Position numbers and translations under genes: made by a program. 64,000 nucleotides of DNA from Linnemannia hyalina (lineage: Eukaryota; Mortierellomycota; Mortierellomycetes; Mortierellales; Mortierellaceae). Location of the stretch: assembly GCA_019671135.1 (NCBI GenBank), contig JAHRHY010000003.1, forward strand, positions 3,162,001 through 3,226,000, in the 5' to 3' direction. The notes below the pieces were generated by a model. That model did not search any database. It saw nothing but the letters and a program-made list of their open reading frames with translations, and was not told the DNA's origin. Below, one piece after another: positions 53,927-64,000 of the stretch (position 1 is its first letter; every line of letters begins with the position of its first letter).

Positions 53927-56900
53927 TTAGACCTGCGTCGATCGACCAATTGATCTTCTTCTTCGTCGGGGTTTTGCACGCTTGCATGTACCCTTATTAA
54001 GAGCATCACCATTGGATATGTTCTTTGATGTTTTAGTAGCACCTTTACATTGCGATGGATTGAGCTCCTGCTCTTGACCCTTAGTCCCGAGAGTCGCGGC
54101 CGTTTGACGAGGCTGCGTTAGAGATTGCGATCCTGGTAGGTTTTTAGTCTTCCAGTAGTCTGTGATACACTTTCTCTCAATAAAATTCTCTTGAGGCTCC
54201 CAGGTTTCCTCTTTGTACCCTTTCCATTTTACGCGGTATTCCATCCCCCCCCTAGGTCCATGCCTGTGGTTGAGAACTTTTTCTACTACGTATGTGTCAG
54301 TTGCTTCAAAATCGTCGAGCACAAGCTTTAGCTGCGACGGCGCAAATTTACGACCTAACTCTTCTCCTGTGGCATCCTTCAACACATAGGATCCACCAGT
54401 TGTTCGTCTGACTACAATATAAGGGCCTTCATACCTAGGCGAAAGCTTGTCGCCCAAGATCGGGTCCAAAGACATAACCTTTGCTCCATCAGGGAATTCA
54501 CTGTGCAGTACTGTTCTATTGAAACGCTCAATCATTCGACGTTGAGTTTCACGGGTCTTAGTGTCAATCGCTGGAAAGACGGTCTTGGTCATGTACTCAA
54601 GCCGCTTTAAGAGCTCCTCCTGGGATGATAACTTCTCTGTCGTGTCCGAAAAATTGCTAATACCATTATAACGCCGCGCAAAAAACAAAGAGAATGGGGA
54701 CGAATTGTGTAGAGCCACAATTCTGGTGTTCATAGCTAGCTGTGCCATAGGAACATGTTTCGCCCATGCTTGTTTATGGTCTTGAACCTCTTTGCGAATG
54801 ATAGTGCATGCTGTTTTCACATGATTTTCGGCGACTCCGTTTCCGCGAGGGTGATAAGGGGTGAGTAACCTATGTTGCACTCCCATAGTGGTAGTCATCA
54901 CTTGCACCGCCTCGTTAACGAATTCTCTGCCATTGTCAGATTGGAGGATACGTGGAAAACCAATAGTGGTGAAGATTTTGAACAAAACTTTTGCAATGGT
55001 CATCCCCTTCTTGTCAGGTATGGGTTCCAAGAAGACGAACCTTGTACAAACATCAACCAAAATGAGTAGGAATAGGTTTCCATCGCTCTCCACAGGGAAT
55101 GGACCGGTCAAATCAACCGCCATATGTTCACCTGGTAACTGAGCATGAATGGCCGTCAGAGGGTGGTATCCCTTGCGTGCGATGTTGACTCGCTGGCATT
55201 CTTGGCAACGCTGAACATACTCCAAGCAATCCTTGGCCAGATTAGGCCACGTCTTTTGCAACGAATGAATATGCTTGACCATGGCGTTAGTCCCAATGTG
55301 ACCAAGCGCATGTGCGTCGACTAACACTCCTCTTCTCTCTGAGACAGCTACCGTCACACGTTGAGTGTCGGCATCCTGGATTAAGTGAACGTAACCATAA
55401 ATTTTGCTCGGAGCAGATCCTTGAATGCGGGCTGTCCACAATTCTTGAGGAAACTGGCGAGACAAAGCGTCTGGTAAAACGTTCAGAACGCCAGGTCGAT
55501 AAACAACCTTAAACGTGTAATCCAAAATAGTCTCCTGCCATGCGGTGAGCATCGAGTTCATATCCTTCTGCGTATGCATAAAAGTAAGAGCGCGATGATC
55601 CGTGAAAAGCGTAAAGGGACGGCCCCACAAATAGTAATGCAACTTCTTCAGCGCAAACACAATTGCCAATAACTCCTTCTGAGTTGTACTATAGCGTCGT
55701 TCACTGGGTTGCAATGAGCGCGCAACAAAAGAAATATATCTAATGTTTTTGGGATTCGCCTCGCCTTCCGGCAGCTGATATAAAATTGCTCCAATTCCAA
55801 CGTTAGATGCATCTGTAGCAACATATAACGGCAAATTGAAATCCACCCAGCAAATTATGGGCGATAAGACCAACAAATTCTTTAGTGCCTCAAAGCTCTT
55901 CAACTGAGCAGCATTCAACGTAAATGGACCCACCACATTACGCATAGCATCTAGCGGAGCGCTAATGGTAGCTATAATGGGTACGTGATCGCGGAAAAAA
56001 TTAAAAGTCCCCATATAAGATTGAACCTGCTTACCCGTAGTTGGGGGTTTCCAATCATTGATATTCACCAATTTATTGGGATCAATTCTTTTCCCATCAA
56101 GATCCACAATGAAGCCCAGCAACGCCACCTGCGTATTGTAGAACTTGCACTTGTCAAGGTTAATAATAAGCTTGGCATCAGTTAGCCGTTTAACCAACTC
56201 TATCATCTGAATCGCATGATCGCTTCTGTTCTTTGATGCGAGAAGAATGTCATCGATAAAATTTCTGACAAATTTCAAATCCCCAAGGATTCGGCTCATG
56301 CCACGCTGAAACAAACTGGACAAGGGCTTCAATCCAAAAGGAGCCTTCTTGAACATATATTGAATCCCGTTATGCATAAATGCCGTCAACGGCTGATCTT
56401 CTTCATGGATTGGTAATCGATGATACGCCTGCTTTAGGTCCACAGTCGAGAACACTGCATTGCCTCCAGCAAATTGCATGATGTCTGATATAAGTGGTAC
56501 CGGAAAATTATCATCGGGTAGGTGCACGTTTAAGGGCCGCGGATCCAAGCACACTCGGTAGAGAGTCTTGTTTCCGTTTGCATCTTTCTTAGCCGCTAGC
56601 GTTAATGTGTTGTTGTGTGCATTACCTGCAGGTGCTAATGTAATTACATCATCCTTCAGCCAATTCTGGATTGCTTCATCAAGAACCGGCATTTGCGATG
56701 CAGCAAATACTTTAGGTCTGCGGTAGAGGATAACGTCATCAGGGACTGGCAAATACACCTTCATTTCAGGTATAGTACAATGACTTGTATTTGGAATCTT
56801 GGCGTTTAACCTCAGCGACTCTTCTATACTCTTCATGAACGCGTCCTTTTCCGCAATAAATTCCTGCGTCTTTTCTCTTTCTGGAATCGTGAGAGGTATC

Positions 56901-57510
56901 AGCGTGGGCTTTTCGTCTTCAACTGGCGCTGGCATCCGTTCAGACGACTCATCTGCATCGGGTAGTCCAACGATATTGAATCCATAGCGGTGAAAGAGAT
57001 CCATGCCAATGGTAACTGCATGACTCTGTTCAATAACCTCATATGGCGCGCTAAGCACATTCTGTCCACAGACAATCTCTACGTTTTCCGTTTCTCCAAC
57101 GCGTTTAATGACAGACGAGTCAGCTAATTCAATGTATCCTTCCATTGGTTTAACCGGAATAGAATACTTTTTGACTACAGCTGCACTAATAAATGAATGT
57201 GTGGCACCAGTATCAATGAGTGCAAGATGTCGCTCTTGATTAAGATAAACAGGAACAAACAGTCGATTATCCGGCTGATGTTTTCGTTTACTTGAACCAT
57301 AGTGCTTGTGTACTAACTCAAAGTCCTTCTCTCCAAAGGAGAATAATGGGTAACCATCACATGCGTCTGACACTGGGTTATCACTAATTGAAAATCTTTC
57401 GAAGGCCCTTAGGTACTCGTCGTCTACTACATCCTCGATGTTGTACTCGGCCGGTGCATTATCTCTTCCTTCTTTAACAATGCCCATAGCTCCATACTTC
57501 ACCTTTGGAG
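53927..57510 (-). mobile_element. Ty3/gypsy retrotransposon pol with chromodomain, 5'-truncated
   Basis: One open frame of about 1190 residues. Order: aspartic protease (LIDTGATHSFIS), reverse transcriptase (KAPFGLKPLSSLFQRGMSR, FIDDIL in place of YxDD), RNase H (VATDASNVGIGAIL), integrase with HHCC zinc (HALGHIG...CQECQRVN) and DDE (MAVDLTGPFP, LQSDNGREF, HPRGNGVAENHVK). A chromodomain (VVEKVLNHRHGPRGGMEYRV, KWKGYKEETWEP) and a basic tail follow. This is a chromovirus-type element, whose chromodomain would steer insertion to heterochromatin. Gag and the 5' LTR are absent because the DDE element starts at 57507. No stop was found, so truncation is recent. Confidence 0.9.
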
Positions 57511-59460
57511 GGCCTTTCACGTCCAAGTTATCATATGGTGTTTGTTACATCTCTGTAGATCTCGACAATATCCATAGCGACTATGGGATGAGAATGTATA
57601 TATGATACCAAGCATATAAGACAACCCATTGTAACATTTTTTGTTTAACTATCCTACTAAACACCAACCTATTCTCCAAACAACAGTCTTCTTATTTTTC
57701 GCACACCACACTCTTGAATATGTCCATCTACTATTAACCTGTAACCCTCACTGCAAGATTCGCCAGAGTAGTTCTTGTATGTCATCATCTAAAGCACTTG
57801 TACTCTCAACTGTATCTTTGGGGCGAAATACAGGGGAGAGATTACATTTTAAAAAAACATGTGCTGTCTATTGCTATTTTATTCTGTGTTCTGTTGCCCA
57901 CTATGAAGAGATATGTCAGTTATGGAAGTAAACACTCCGTTCCTTGGGCTTTGGATATTTTTTATATGCCTTTTTATATCCTCTGCACATGAAGGGCCCC
58001 TACCGAAAAAAATATAAAAATATATTTGTATTCTCAACTATGTGCTTGCTATATGATAGATACCATCCTACATGCTGTTGTGTATGCAGTTAAGTATAAG
58101 CCTTTTTAAAAAATTGTTATTGTTGGTTAACGTCATGACAATCCAATACATAAATATTATTATGGATCTAACAAAACACTTCCAACAACTGCTTGATGAC
58201 CATTGACTTTCCTCAACGCTGGATGGCCAACAATTACACCACGTAATAATCATCGTACTGTAAGCAAGGAAATTGGGTATATGCCAGAAATAAAGAAACC
58301 CTAAATCGACGCCTTGGTCCTATTCCAGTGTACTTCTTTCTTGTTGACATCTGGCCAAAGGTTAAGTATCCTGGTCCATACAAAGAAGTGGAGAAAGGTC
58401 TTTTAATGCTCTATCATCTTGTCAAAGGACTGTCTATGGAAGCAATGGAACCACACATGCCAAAAAGTAGTTTTCATGCAATGCACTCTGTGTTTTATAA
58501 GAAAGAATATACTTTGCACAACAAGTACATCACCAACTGTATTGCAACAATGTTCTCCACAATTAAAATACGCCTATTGTCTGCAAAGGAAAAGAATCCT
58601 CCATTATTTAAGCATGTTACATTGCATCTTGATGGTCATGATACAAGAGCAACATACAAAGGTGAGAGTAGTGCTGATATGTACTCTTACAAGCTGAAAA
58701 AGTCTGGATTACGCACACAGGTAGCAATGGATTGTAATGGCATGGCTTTATTTGTCTCCAAATCTGCATCTTGCAAGAACAATGCTGATGGAACAATGCT
58801 GCTTACGATGAAGTTGGACAAGAGAGTGCATGAGATGGATTGCATTGCTCTCGATGGAGGGTATCCACAGTTCTTAAGGAGGCTTATAGATGAGTCTGAT
58901 ATTCTTAGAGTCCAAATTTCGCTCATCCATACCGTAAACAGAAGAACAAGGAACTTACACAGGAAGAAGCGTTATACAATACCACCTTTGGTAGTTTCCG
59001 CTCGCAGATGGAATCTCTGTTTGCAGACCTTGGTTCCACATTTGAGAAACACAACAATCGTACTCCTGTGTTGGTGGATAAGAAACAAACATATAATTTG
59101 CAGTTGAAGTTATCTTTGTTACTCTTAAACATGAAAAAGATGGTTGCTTTGTTGAAGATTTCTGCAGAACCAATTCATACAGCTTGGCTTCGCGAAGGAT
59201 TCGAGTATCCGACAACAGAGAACGACGTTGAGCAACCAATGGGATATGTTGATGTTGGTGCGCTAGTGGAGGATGGAAATACAATGGCACAACTCCAGAA
59301 CGAATTTCTTGGTATTAAACTTCATGGTGATGTTGATGTTGATGAGGACACACCAATGGATCAAGCAGTAATAATGCAACCCGGCCTTTCCATTGAGCTT
59401 AGAAGTACGAATCGACAAATGGATGTTAATGGTAATCTGTAGACTTATTGCAGGTTTTTT
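57507..59460 (+). mobile_element. DDE transposon copy A (PIF/Harbinger-like), with point lesions
   Basis: A 5' leader of about 650 bp, starting GGAGGGCCTTTCACGTCC, precedes the transposase ATG at 58163. The catalytic motifs are TLHLDGHDTRATY (first Asp), IALDGGYPQFLRRL (second Asp) and FRSQMESLFADLGSTFEKHN (Glu region), in the style of DDE_Tnp_4 proteins. Copy A lost one G near 58205 (giving TGA) and one A near 58295, and is shifted again near 58905. Copy B has neither of the first two lesions. The C-terminal ORF then runs to the stop at about 59442. It inserted into the 5' part of the gypsy element. Confidence 0.75.
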
Positions 59461-59639
59461 AAAAGAATAGACATACATGGCCTATTTAGTCAGCTTTAAG
59501 ATACGGTATTAACTGCCAAGACGCTAATATGCACCGGTATCTATTATTAAAAGCCATGGTATTATTGTAGTAGATCGGATGCTATTCTATGCTATTCTAC
59601 AGCATTCCTTTTTATTAACAAAGAGGATAAACACATGTA

Positions 59640-59820
59640 CAAACCTACGTCATAAAATAATACTACATTCTTAACCATTTTTAAACCCGTCTTTAATGCC
59701 AAGCAGTCTTAATAAGCAAGATCTACGTCATACGAGGAACACTACATTATTAACCACTTAGATGCCTTTTTAAAACTCTTTTGTTACTAAGCGCCAAGCA
59801 GTGCTAATAAGCAAGCGCTA
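59640..59820 (+). repeat. Two-copy direct repeat upstream of the ORFs at 60 kb
   Basis: CTACGTCAT..., ACTACATT, TTAACCA, TTTTTAAA and GCCAAGCAGT.(C/T)TAATAAGCAAG occur twice in order (about 59645-59722 and 59727-59815). 59460-59640 holds no gene. Confidence 0.6.
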
Positions 59821-59856
59821 TTAATGTCCATTGTGGCAGTGTTCCTGAATTAGTAT

Positions 59857-59868
59857 AAATAAAGGAGT
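59857..59868 (+). promoter_or_regulatory. TATA box before the ORFs at 60.07 kb
   Basis: TATAAATAAAGG lies about 210 bp upstream of ATG 60073, followed by an A/C-rich leader with repeated CCATCCATA-type words. Confidence 0.5.
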
Positions 59869-60072
59869 CCACTTCCCTCTTGCTTAATCTTTATCTAGTA
59901 ACCAACCAACAATTATCCATATCTATACAACCATCCATACCTATACAACCATCTTTTATTGCAATTCTTTATATCAGTGTACTAAGCAGCTGCAATCTAC
60001 CACACATAAACTGAAAACTCATTCACACCCACCATACCACAAGTACAATCCATATTATTCATATCCAAAAAC

Positions 60073-60645
60073 ATGAAGTACGTTCAGCTTACAATCGAGC
60101 TCATCACCAAGGCCTTTGAGACATTCTCCTCTAAGAAGGGAGTGGAGTTTAACAAGAAAGATGCAAATAAGATCTTTAAGGCGCTTGATGAGGATGAGGA
60201 AGTAGAGAGATACTACTTTTGTGGAGAAAAGTGCACCAAGTCCAAGCGCAAATGCATGAAGGAAGTTGATGATGAAGGCATGCATTGTTATGTCCACGAT
60301 CCTGCGCGCAAGTGTCAAGGCACAACTATTAAGGGTGCTAATTGTGGTAGTGTAGCCAAACTTGGTCAAACATACTGTGGACGTCATCAAGATCAAGATA
60401 GAGGTTATATAAAACGTAGTAACAACAACGCACCTGTCGACAAGCGTACCAAGTCTTCCAAGGCTTTAAAGAAGACACATACTTCTAAGTTTGTGTCTTC
60501 CGATGACGATATGACTTCCGAGGATGAAGAACCAAAGAAGCGAAAGAGAAACAAGCAGGAGTCATCGGATGAAGAGCCGTCCGATGATGATGATGAAGAA
60601 GATATAATTTGCCGTCTCCTTTCCGTTGAGTCCAAAGGTAGTTGA
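60073..60645 (+). CDS. Cysteine/histidine-rich protein with acidic-basic nuclear-type tail
   Basis: ATG 60073 gives 190 aa: an N-terminal alpha-helical segment (VQLTIELITKAFETFSSKKG), then a Cys/His zone. That zone has CGEKCTKSKRKC, HCYVHDPARKCQGTTIKGANC and QTYCGRHQDQD, suggesting one or two zinc sites. The tail mixes SSDDDMTSEDEEPKKRKRNK with long Asp/Glu runs, as in nuclear chromatin-associated proteins. The C..G..C..YCxxH pattern resembles short zinc-binding modules common in large DNA viruses and their hosts; this is inference only. It overlaps the next ORF by 20 bp in a different frame, so the two may once have been one frame. Confidence 0.5.
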   Translation: MKYVQLTIELITKAFETFSSKKGVEFNKKDANKIFKALDEDEEVERYYFCGEKCTKSKRKCMKEVDDEGMHCYVHDPARKCQGTTIKGANCGSVAKLGQTYCGRHQDQDRGYIKRSNNNAPVDKRTKSSKALKKTHTSKFVSSDDDMTSEDEEPKKRKRNKQESSDEEPSDDDDEEDIICRLLSVESKGS

Positions 60646-61816
60646 CATAACGTCCAAGAAAAATGTACCACTCGCTAATACATGTATATGGACGCGTTAT
60701 GCAACTAATCCAGCTTTCCTGTATGCAAAAAGCTTTACTGTAAATGGCAAGTACATTATTAGGCTAAAGGAAAAGAATCTCTACATTGCATTGTGTCCAC
60801 CTAAGCTCATGGGCAAGAATCTCCCTGCGCCAGAAATATCTGAGAAAGAGGCACGCATATTGGCCAAGATGGGTCTTCAAGAGGCAACTTCAGCAGATGT
60901 AGAAAAAATAGAAGAGTCTTCTGCTGATGAGAATTCTGACGATGATACAGATGATGGTGATACGTCTGATAATGCTGACTCTGACGATGATTCCTCTAAA
61001 GATAAAGACTCTGATGATGGCAAGTCCAATAACAGATCTGATGTAGAATCTGGAGATGATACCTCTAAGGATAACCCTGATGAAAAACTATCTCATAAAA
61101 AGCCATCTAAGGATGATGAGAAGAAGACTTCTCGAAAGAAAAGGCATTCAGAGATGCCCAAAAATGCAGAGCCATCTTCTAATGTAGATGTTTCTAAGGA
61201 TGAAAAAGATGAACACACATTTGCACTGGCCACAACGGTGCGTAACATTAGATCAGAGAAAGACATACCACTTGCAAAGGATGGAGGATGGATGGTTCAT
61301 CCTAATAACGACATGCTTGAGTATGCAACTAACTTTACGATGAAGGCTAAGTACATTGTCAAGCTATGTGGAAAGAATACATACGTTGGCCTGTTTACGC
61401 TTGATCATCTGCGTGGCGGTGGTGATGTTCCAGAGATGGATATCTTGGAACGCTCCATGCTTAGCAAGATGAAACTTCAAGAAATGTCTGATGAAGAGAG
61501 AAAGATGCTTTTCAACGAGGAGGTCGAAGTAGAAGAGGAACTACCAGTGGAAGGACCGACAGATATATCCAAGATGAAATGGAAAAGGTTTCACAAGCAG
61601 CAATTGGAGTATTCCAAGAATGTACTTGTAAATGGAAAGCACATTCTCAAGATCCGCAAGCAAAACATTGTAGTTGGCTTGGTGACTGATGACCACATTA
61701 GTGCAGAGAATGTCGACTATGATAATCTTAACCAAAAGGAAAAGAAAAGATCTTCGCTATGGGCTTTAAGCCACAATGGTCTAAGGATAGGTCGACAGAG
61801 AAAGGTGAACCGGTAG
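60626..61816 (+). CDS. Acidic protein with three copies of a ~60-aa repeat domain
   Basis: The frame lacks a good ATG at its start (it opens from a stop and overlaps the previous ORF), so it is probably the C-terminal half of the same gene after a 1-nt shift. Three related blocks are visible: FLYAKSFTVNGKYIIRLKEK (near 60720), LEYATNFTMKAKYIVKLCGK (near 61320) and LEYSKNVLVNGKHILKIRKQ (near 61605). Each is followed by N(L/T/I)Y/V(I/V)(A/V)(L)-type strands. A long Asp/Ser/Lys-rich disordered stretch (about 60900-61210) separates blocks 1 and 2. I do not recognise the domain. The 3' end is frayed: a GTAGAAAAA.TAGATGATGAG block is repeated at 61815 and 61872. Confidence 0.4.
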   Translation: MSPKVVDITSKKNVPLANTCIWTRYATNPAFLYAKSFTVNGKYIIRLKEKNLYIALCPPKLMGKNLPAPEISEKEARILAKMGLQEATSADVEKIEESSADENSDDDTDDGDTSDNADSDDDSSKDKDSDDGKSNNRSDVESGDDTSKDNPDEKLSHKKPSKDDEKKTSRKKRHSEMPKNAEPSSNVDVSKDEKDEHTFALATTVRNIRSEKDIPLAKDGGWMVHPNNDMLEYATNFTMKAKYIVKLCGKNTYVGLFTLDHLRGGGDVPEMDILERSMLSKMKLQEMSDEERKMLFNEEVEVEEELPVEGPTDISKMKWKRFHKQQLEYSKNVLVNGKHILKIRKQNIVVGLVTDDHISAENVDYDNLNQKEKKRSSLWALSHNGLRIGRQRKVNR

Positions 61817-62803
61817 AAAAAATAGATGATGAGGTGCAAGAGTCGAATATAAGGAAACTTTAGATGAACTTGTAGAAAAAGTAGATGATGAGGTGCAAGA
61901 GTCGGATGTTAAGAAAACTCTAGAAGATGGTGGACCTATGGAAAGCGAAAATGTGAATGCCTCAAGTGTTTACACTACAAAGACCATCATGATTTTCTGA
62001 AGGCAATGGGAGAAGTATATAGCAAAATAAACAGCTATCGAAGAAGAACTCCGCGAGGAATACGTTTCGGCAGATGGTAATGCAGAGAAAAAGAACTAAT
62101 TTTTCACCTAGGTTTGTTGGAGAAAGATTATTCCAACTACGAAACATGGCACATGGATAAGTTTGGTTCCCGCGAACCACATTCCGATATATTATGTAAG
62201 TTTGCAAAAGAAGGATCTAACAACAGAAAAACCATAGTGCAAAGTGTATTAGATAGTATTCAAGCCAAAGAGAAAAGTACGATGGAAGAAAAGAAGCCTC
62301 TTGAAGTAACATTTGAGACCGCAGAAGAGTAGATCAAGAATTTTAAAAACTGTAGATATACCACTTGCACAAATAAAGCTTTTATATATGGAATACACAT
62401 GTAATATTATCCTCGTCCCTTCCAATGAGATTCACCAGATATATTACCCATCTTTTTAAAAACTTCCACCATCCTTTGCACAATTTACAATATTTCTTTC
62501 TTGATCACAGTGGTGTTTATCCACAATCTACTTATATTTAACATTACGAAAATTACAATAACTATATCTAATATGTTCTACAATGCATGCACTCTTTATG
62601 ACATTTATTTTTTCACCATTGGCATATTTACCAACGATCTGTATAGGAGGCCGCATATCAACAAATATTATAACAATCGTAACTTCCTACAAAGTATGTT
62701 ACATCAAACATTATAAAACCACGATAACTTCATCTGAGACGTTCCACAATGCATGCACCCTCACCATTATGCATTACCCATATTTTTTTAAAACATTCAC
62801 CTA
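61817..62803 (+). other. Decayed tail and AT-rich spacer before copy B
   Basis: Short frames such as ETWHMDKFGSREPHSDILCK (about 62140-62200) continue the style of the previous ORF, but stops interrupt them. From 62340 on the sequence is AT-rich with repeated TACAATGCATGCAC (about 62578) and CACAATGCATGCACC (about 62746) words. No complete gene. Confidence 0.5.
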
Positions 62804-64000
62804 GGAGGCCTTTCACGTCCAAGTTATCATATGGTGTTTGTTACATCTCTGTAGATCTCGACAATATCCATAGCGACTATGGGATGAGAATGTATATATG
62901 ATACCAAGCATATAAGACAACCATTGTAACATTTTTTGTTTAACTATCCTACTAAACACCAACCTATTCTCCAAACAACAGTCTTCTTATTTTTCGCACA
63001 CCACACTCTTGAATATGTCCATCTACTATTAACCTGTAACCCTCACTGCAAGATTCGCCAGAGTAGTTCTTGTATGTCATCATCTAAAGCACTTGTACTC
63101 TCAACTGTATCTTTGGGGCGAAATACAGGGAGAGATTACATTTTAAAAAAACATGTGCTGTCTATTGCTATTTTATTCTGTGTTCTGTTGCCCACTATGA
63201 AGAGATATGTCAGTTATGGAAGTAAACACTCCGTTCCTTGGGCTTTGGATATTTTTTATATGCCTTTTTATATCCTCTGCACATGAAGGGGCCGCTACCG
63301 AAAAAAATATAAAAATATATTTGTATTCTCAACTATGTGCTTGCTATATGATAGATACCATCCTACATGCTGTTGTGTATGCAGTTAAGTATAAGCCTTT
63401 TTAAAAAATTGTTATTGTTGGTTAACGTCATGACAATCCAATACATAAATATTATTATGGATCTAACAAAACACTTCAAACAACTGCTTGATGACCATTG
63501 GACTTTCCTCAACGCTGGATGGCCAACAATTACACCACGTAATAATCATCGTACTGTAAGCAAGGAAATTGGGTATATGCCAGAAATAAAAGAAACCCTA
63601 AATCGACGCCTTGGTCCTATTCCAGTGTACTTCTTTCTTGTTGACATCTGGCCAAAGGTTAAGTATCCTGGTCCATACAAAGAAGTGGAGAAAGGTCTTT
63701 TAATGCTCTACCATCTTGTCAAAGGACTGTCTATGGAAGCAATGGAACCACACATGCCAAAAAGTAGTTTTCATGCAATGCACTCTGTGTTTTATAAGAA
63801 AGAATATACTTTGCACAACAAGTACATCACCAACTGTATTGCAACAATGTTCTCCACAATTAAAATACGCCTTTTGTCTGCAAAGGAAAAGAATCCTCCA
63901 TTATTTAAGCATGTTACATTGCATCTTGATGGTCATGATACAAGAGCAACATACAAAGGTGAGAGTAGTGCTGATATGTACTCTTACAAGCTGAAAAAGT
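62804..64000 (+). mobile_element. DDE transposon copy B, runs off window
   Basis: It starts GGAGGCCTTTCACGTCC and matches copy A over all visible 1.2 kb at very high identity. ATG 63457 opens the transposase frame (MDLTKHF...), which is unbroken to the window end at AYGES...LKK. It lacks the two single-base deletions of copy A. The start-to-start distance to copy A is 5297 bp in the same orientation. Confidence 0.85.

Overview
The window looks like a gene-poor, transposon-rich stretch of an early-diverging fungus, most likely Mucoromycota and probably Mortierellales. The reasons are short GT-AG introns, two full-length Crinkler (CRN) effector genes, a chitin-deacetylase-type gene, and transposon classes typical of that group: Crypton with a GCR1_C-like domain, DIRS, chromodomain Ty3/gypsy, MULE, LINE and Tc1/mariner relics. 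The lineage is inferred from family content; no rRNA or intact tRNA gene is visible.

Layout. 0-4.7 kb: a window-edge fragment of an Ndc10/Crypton-like gene, an 81-bp tandem repeat, dispersed repeats and a decayed ORF. 5.3-9.5 kb: a decayed CRN effector (CRN N-terminus, nuclease-like domain, kinase-like domain; minus strand) with a tRNA-derived SINE in its first intron, then an intact APH/choline-kinase-like phosphotransferase (plus). 11-14.3 kb: two small secreted cysteine-rich protein genes that share a related TATA-containing upstream block. 14.4-18.5 kb: two 5'-truncated LINEs, one split by a 344-bp near-perfect palindrome. 19.2-20.2 kb: a secreted polysaccharide deacetylase with three exons. 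21.5-23.7 kb: a Tc1 remnant and an unknown gene. 24.7-30.3 kb: the most unusual locus, one decayed intron-containing gene that appears to join an XPG/FEN1-like nuclease to a Fanzor (TnpB-like RuvC plus zinc finger) protein, broken by a 1.1-kb foldback with TA duplication.

32.0-33.9 kb: a secretory-pathway Hsp70-like protein with altered ATP-loop motifs. 34.5-35.3 kb: a truncated Ndc10-like gene. 35.6-38.2 kb: a largely complete Crypton. 38.9-44.9 kb: a head-to-head inverted duplication with 3-kb arms, each carrying a complete P-loop CRN gene, differing mainly in one C-terminal patch. 45.6-48.0 kb: an apparently intact MULE transposase. 49.8-50.4 kb: a small two-exon unknown protein. 51.0-57.5 kb: nested elements, with a DIRS retroelement interrupted by a Ty3/gypsy copy and by a 202-bp insert. 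57.5-64 kb: two head-to-tail copies of a DDE transposon, with 3.3 kb between them carrying a cysteine-rich ORF and a triple-repeat acidic ORF that may be cargo or virus-derived.

Only a few genes look like functional host genes: the phosphotransferase, polysaccharide deacetylase, Hsp70-like protein, two secreted peptides, the two CRNs and the 153-aa protein. The rest is mobile DNA at various stages of decay, with visible insertion order and several premature stops where the family would be expected to have CGA, CAG, CAA or TGG codons.
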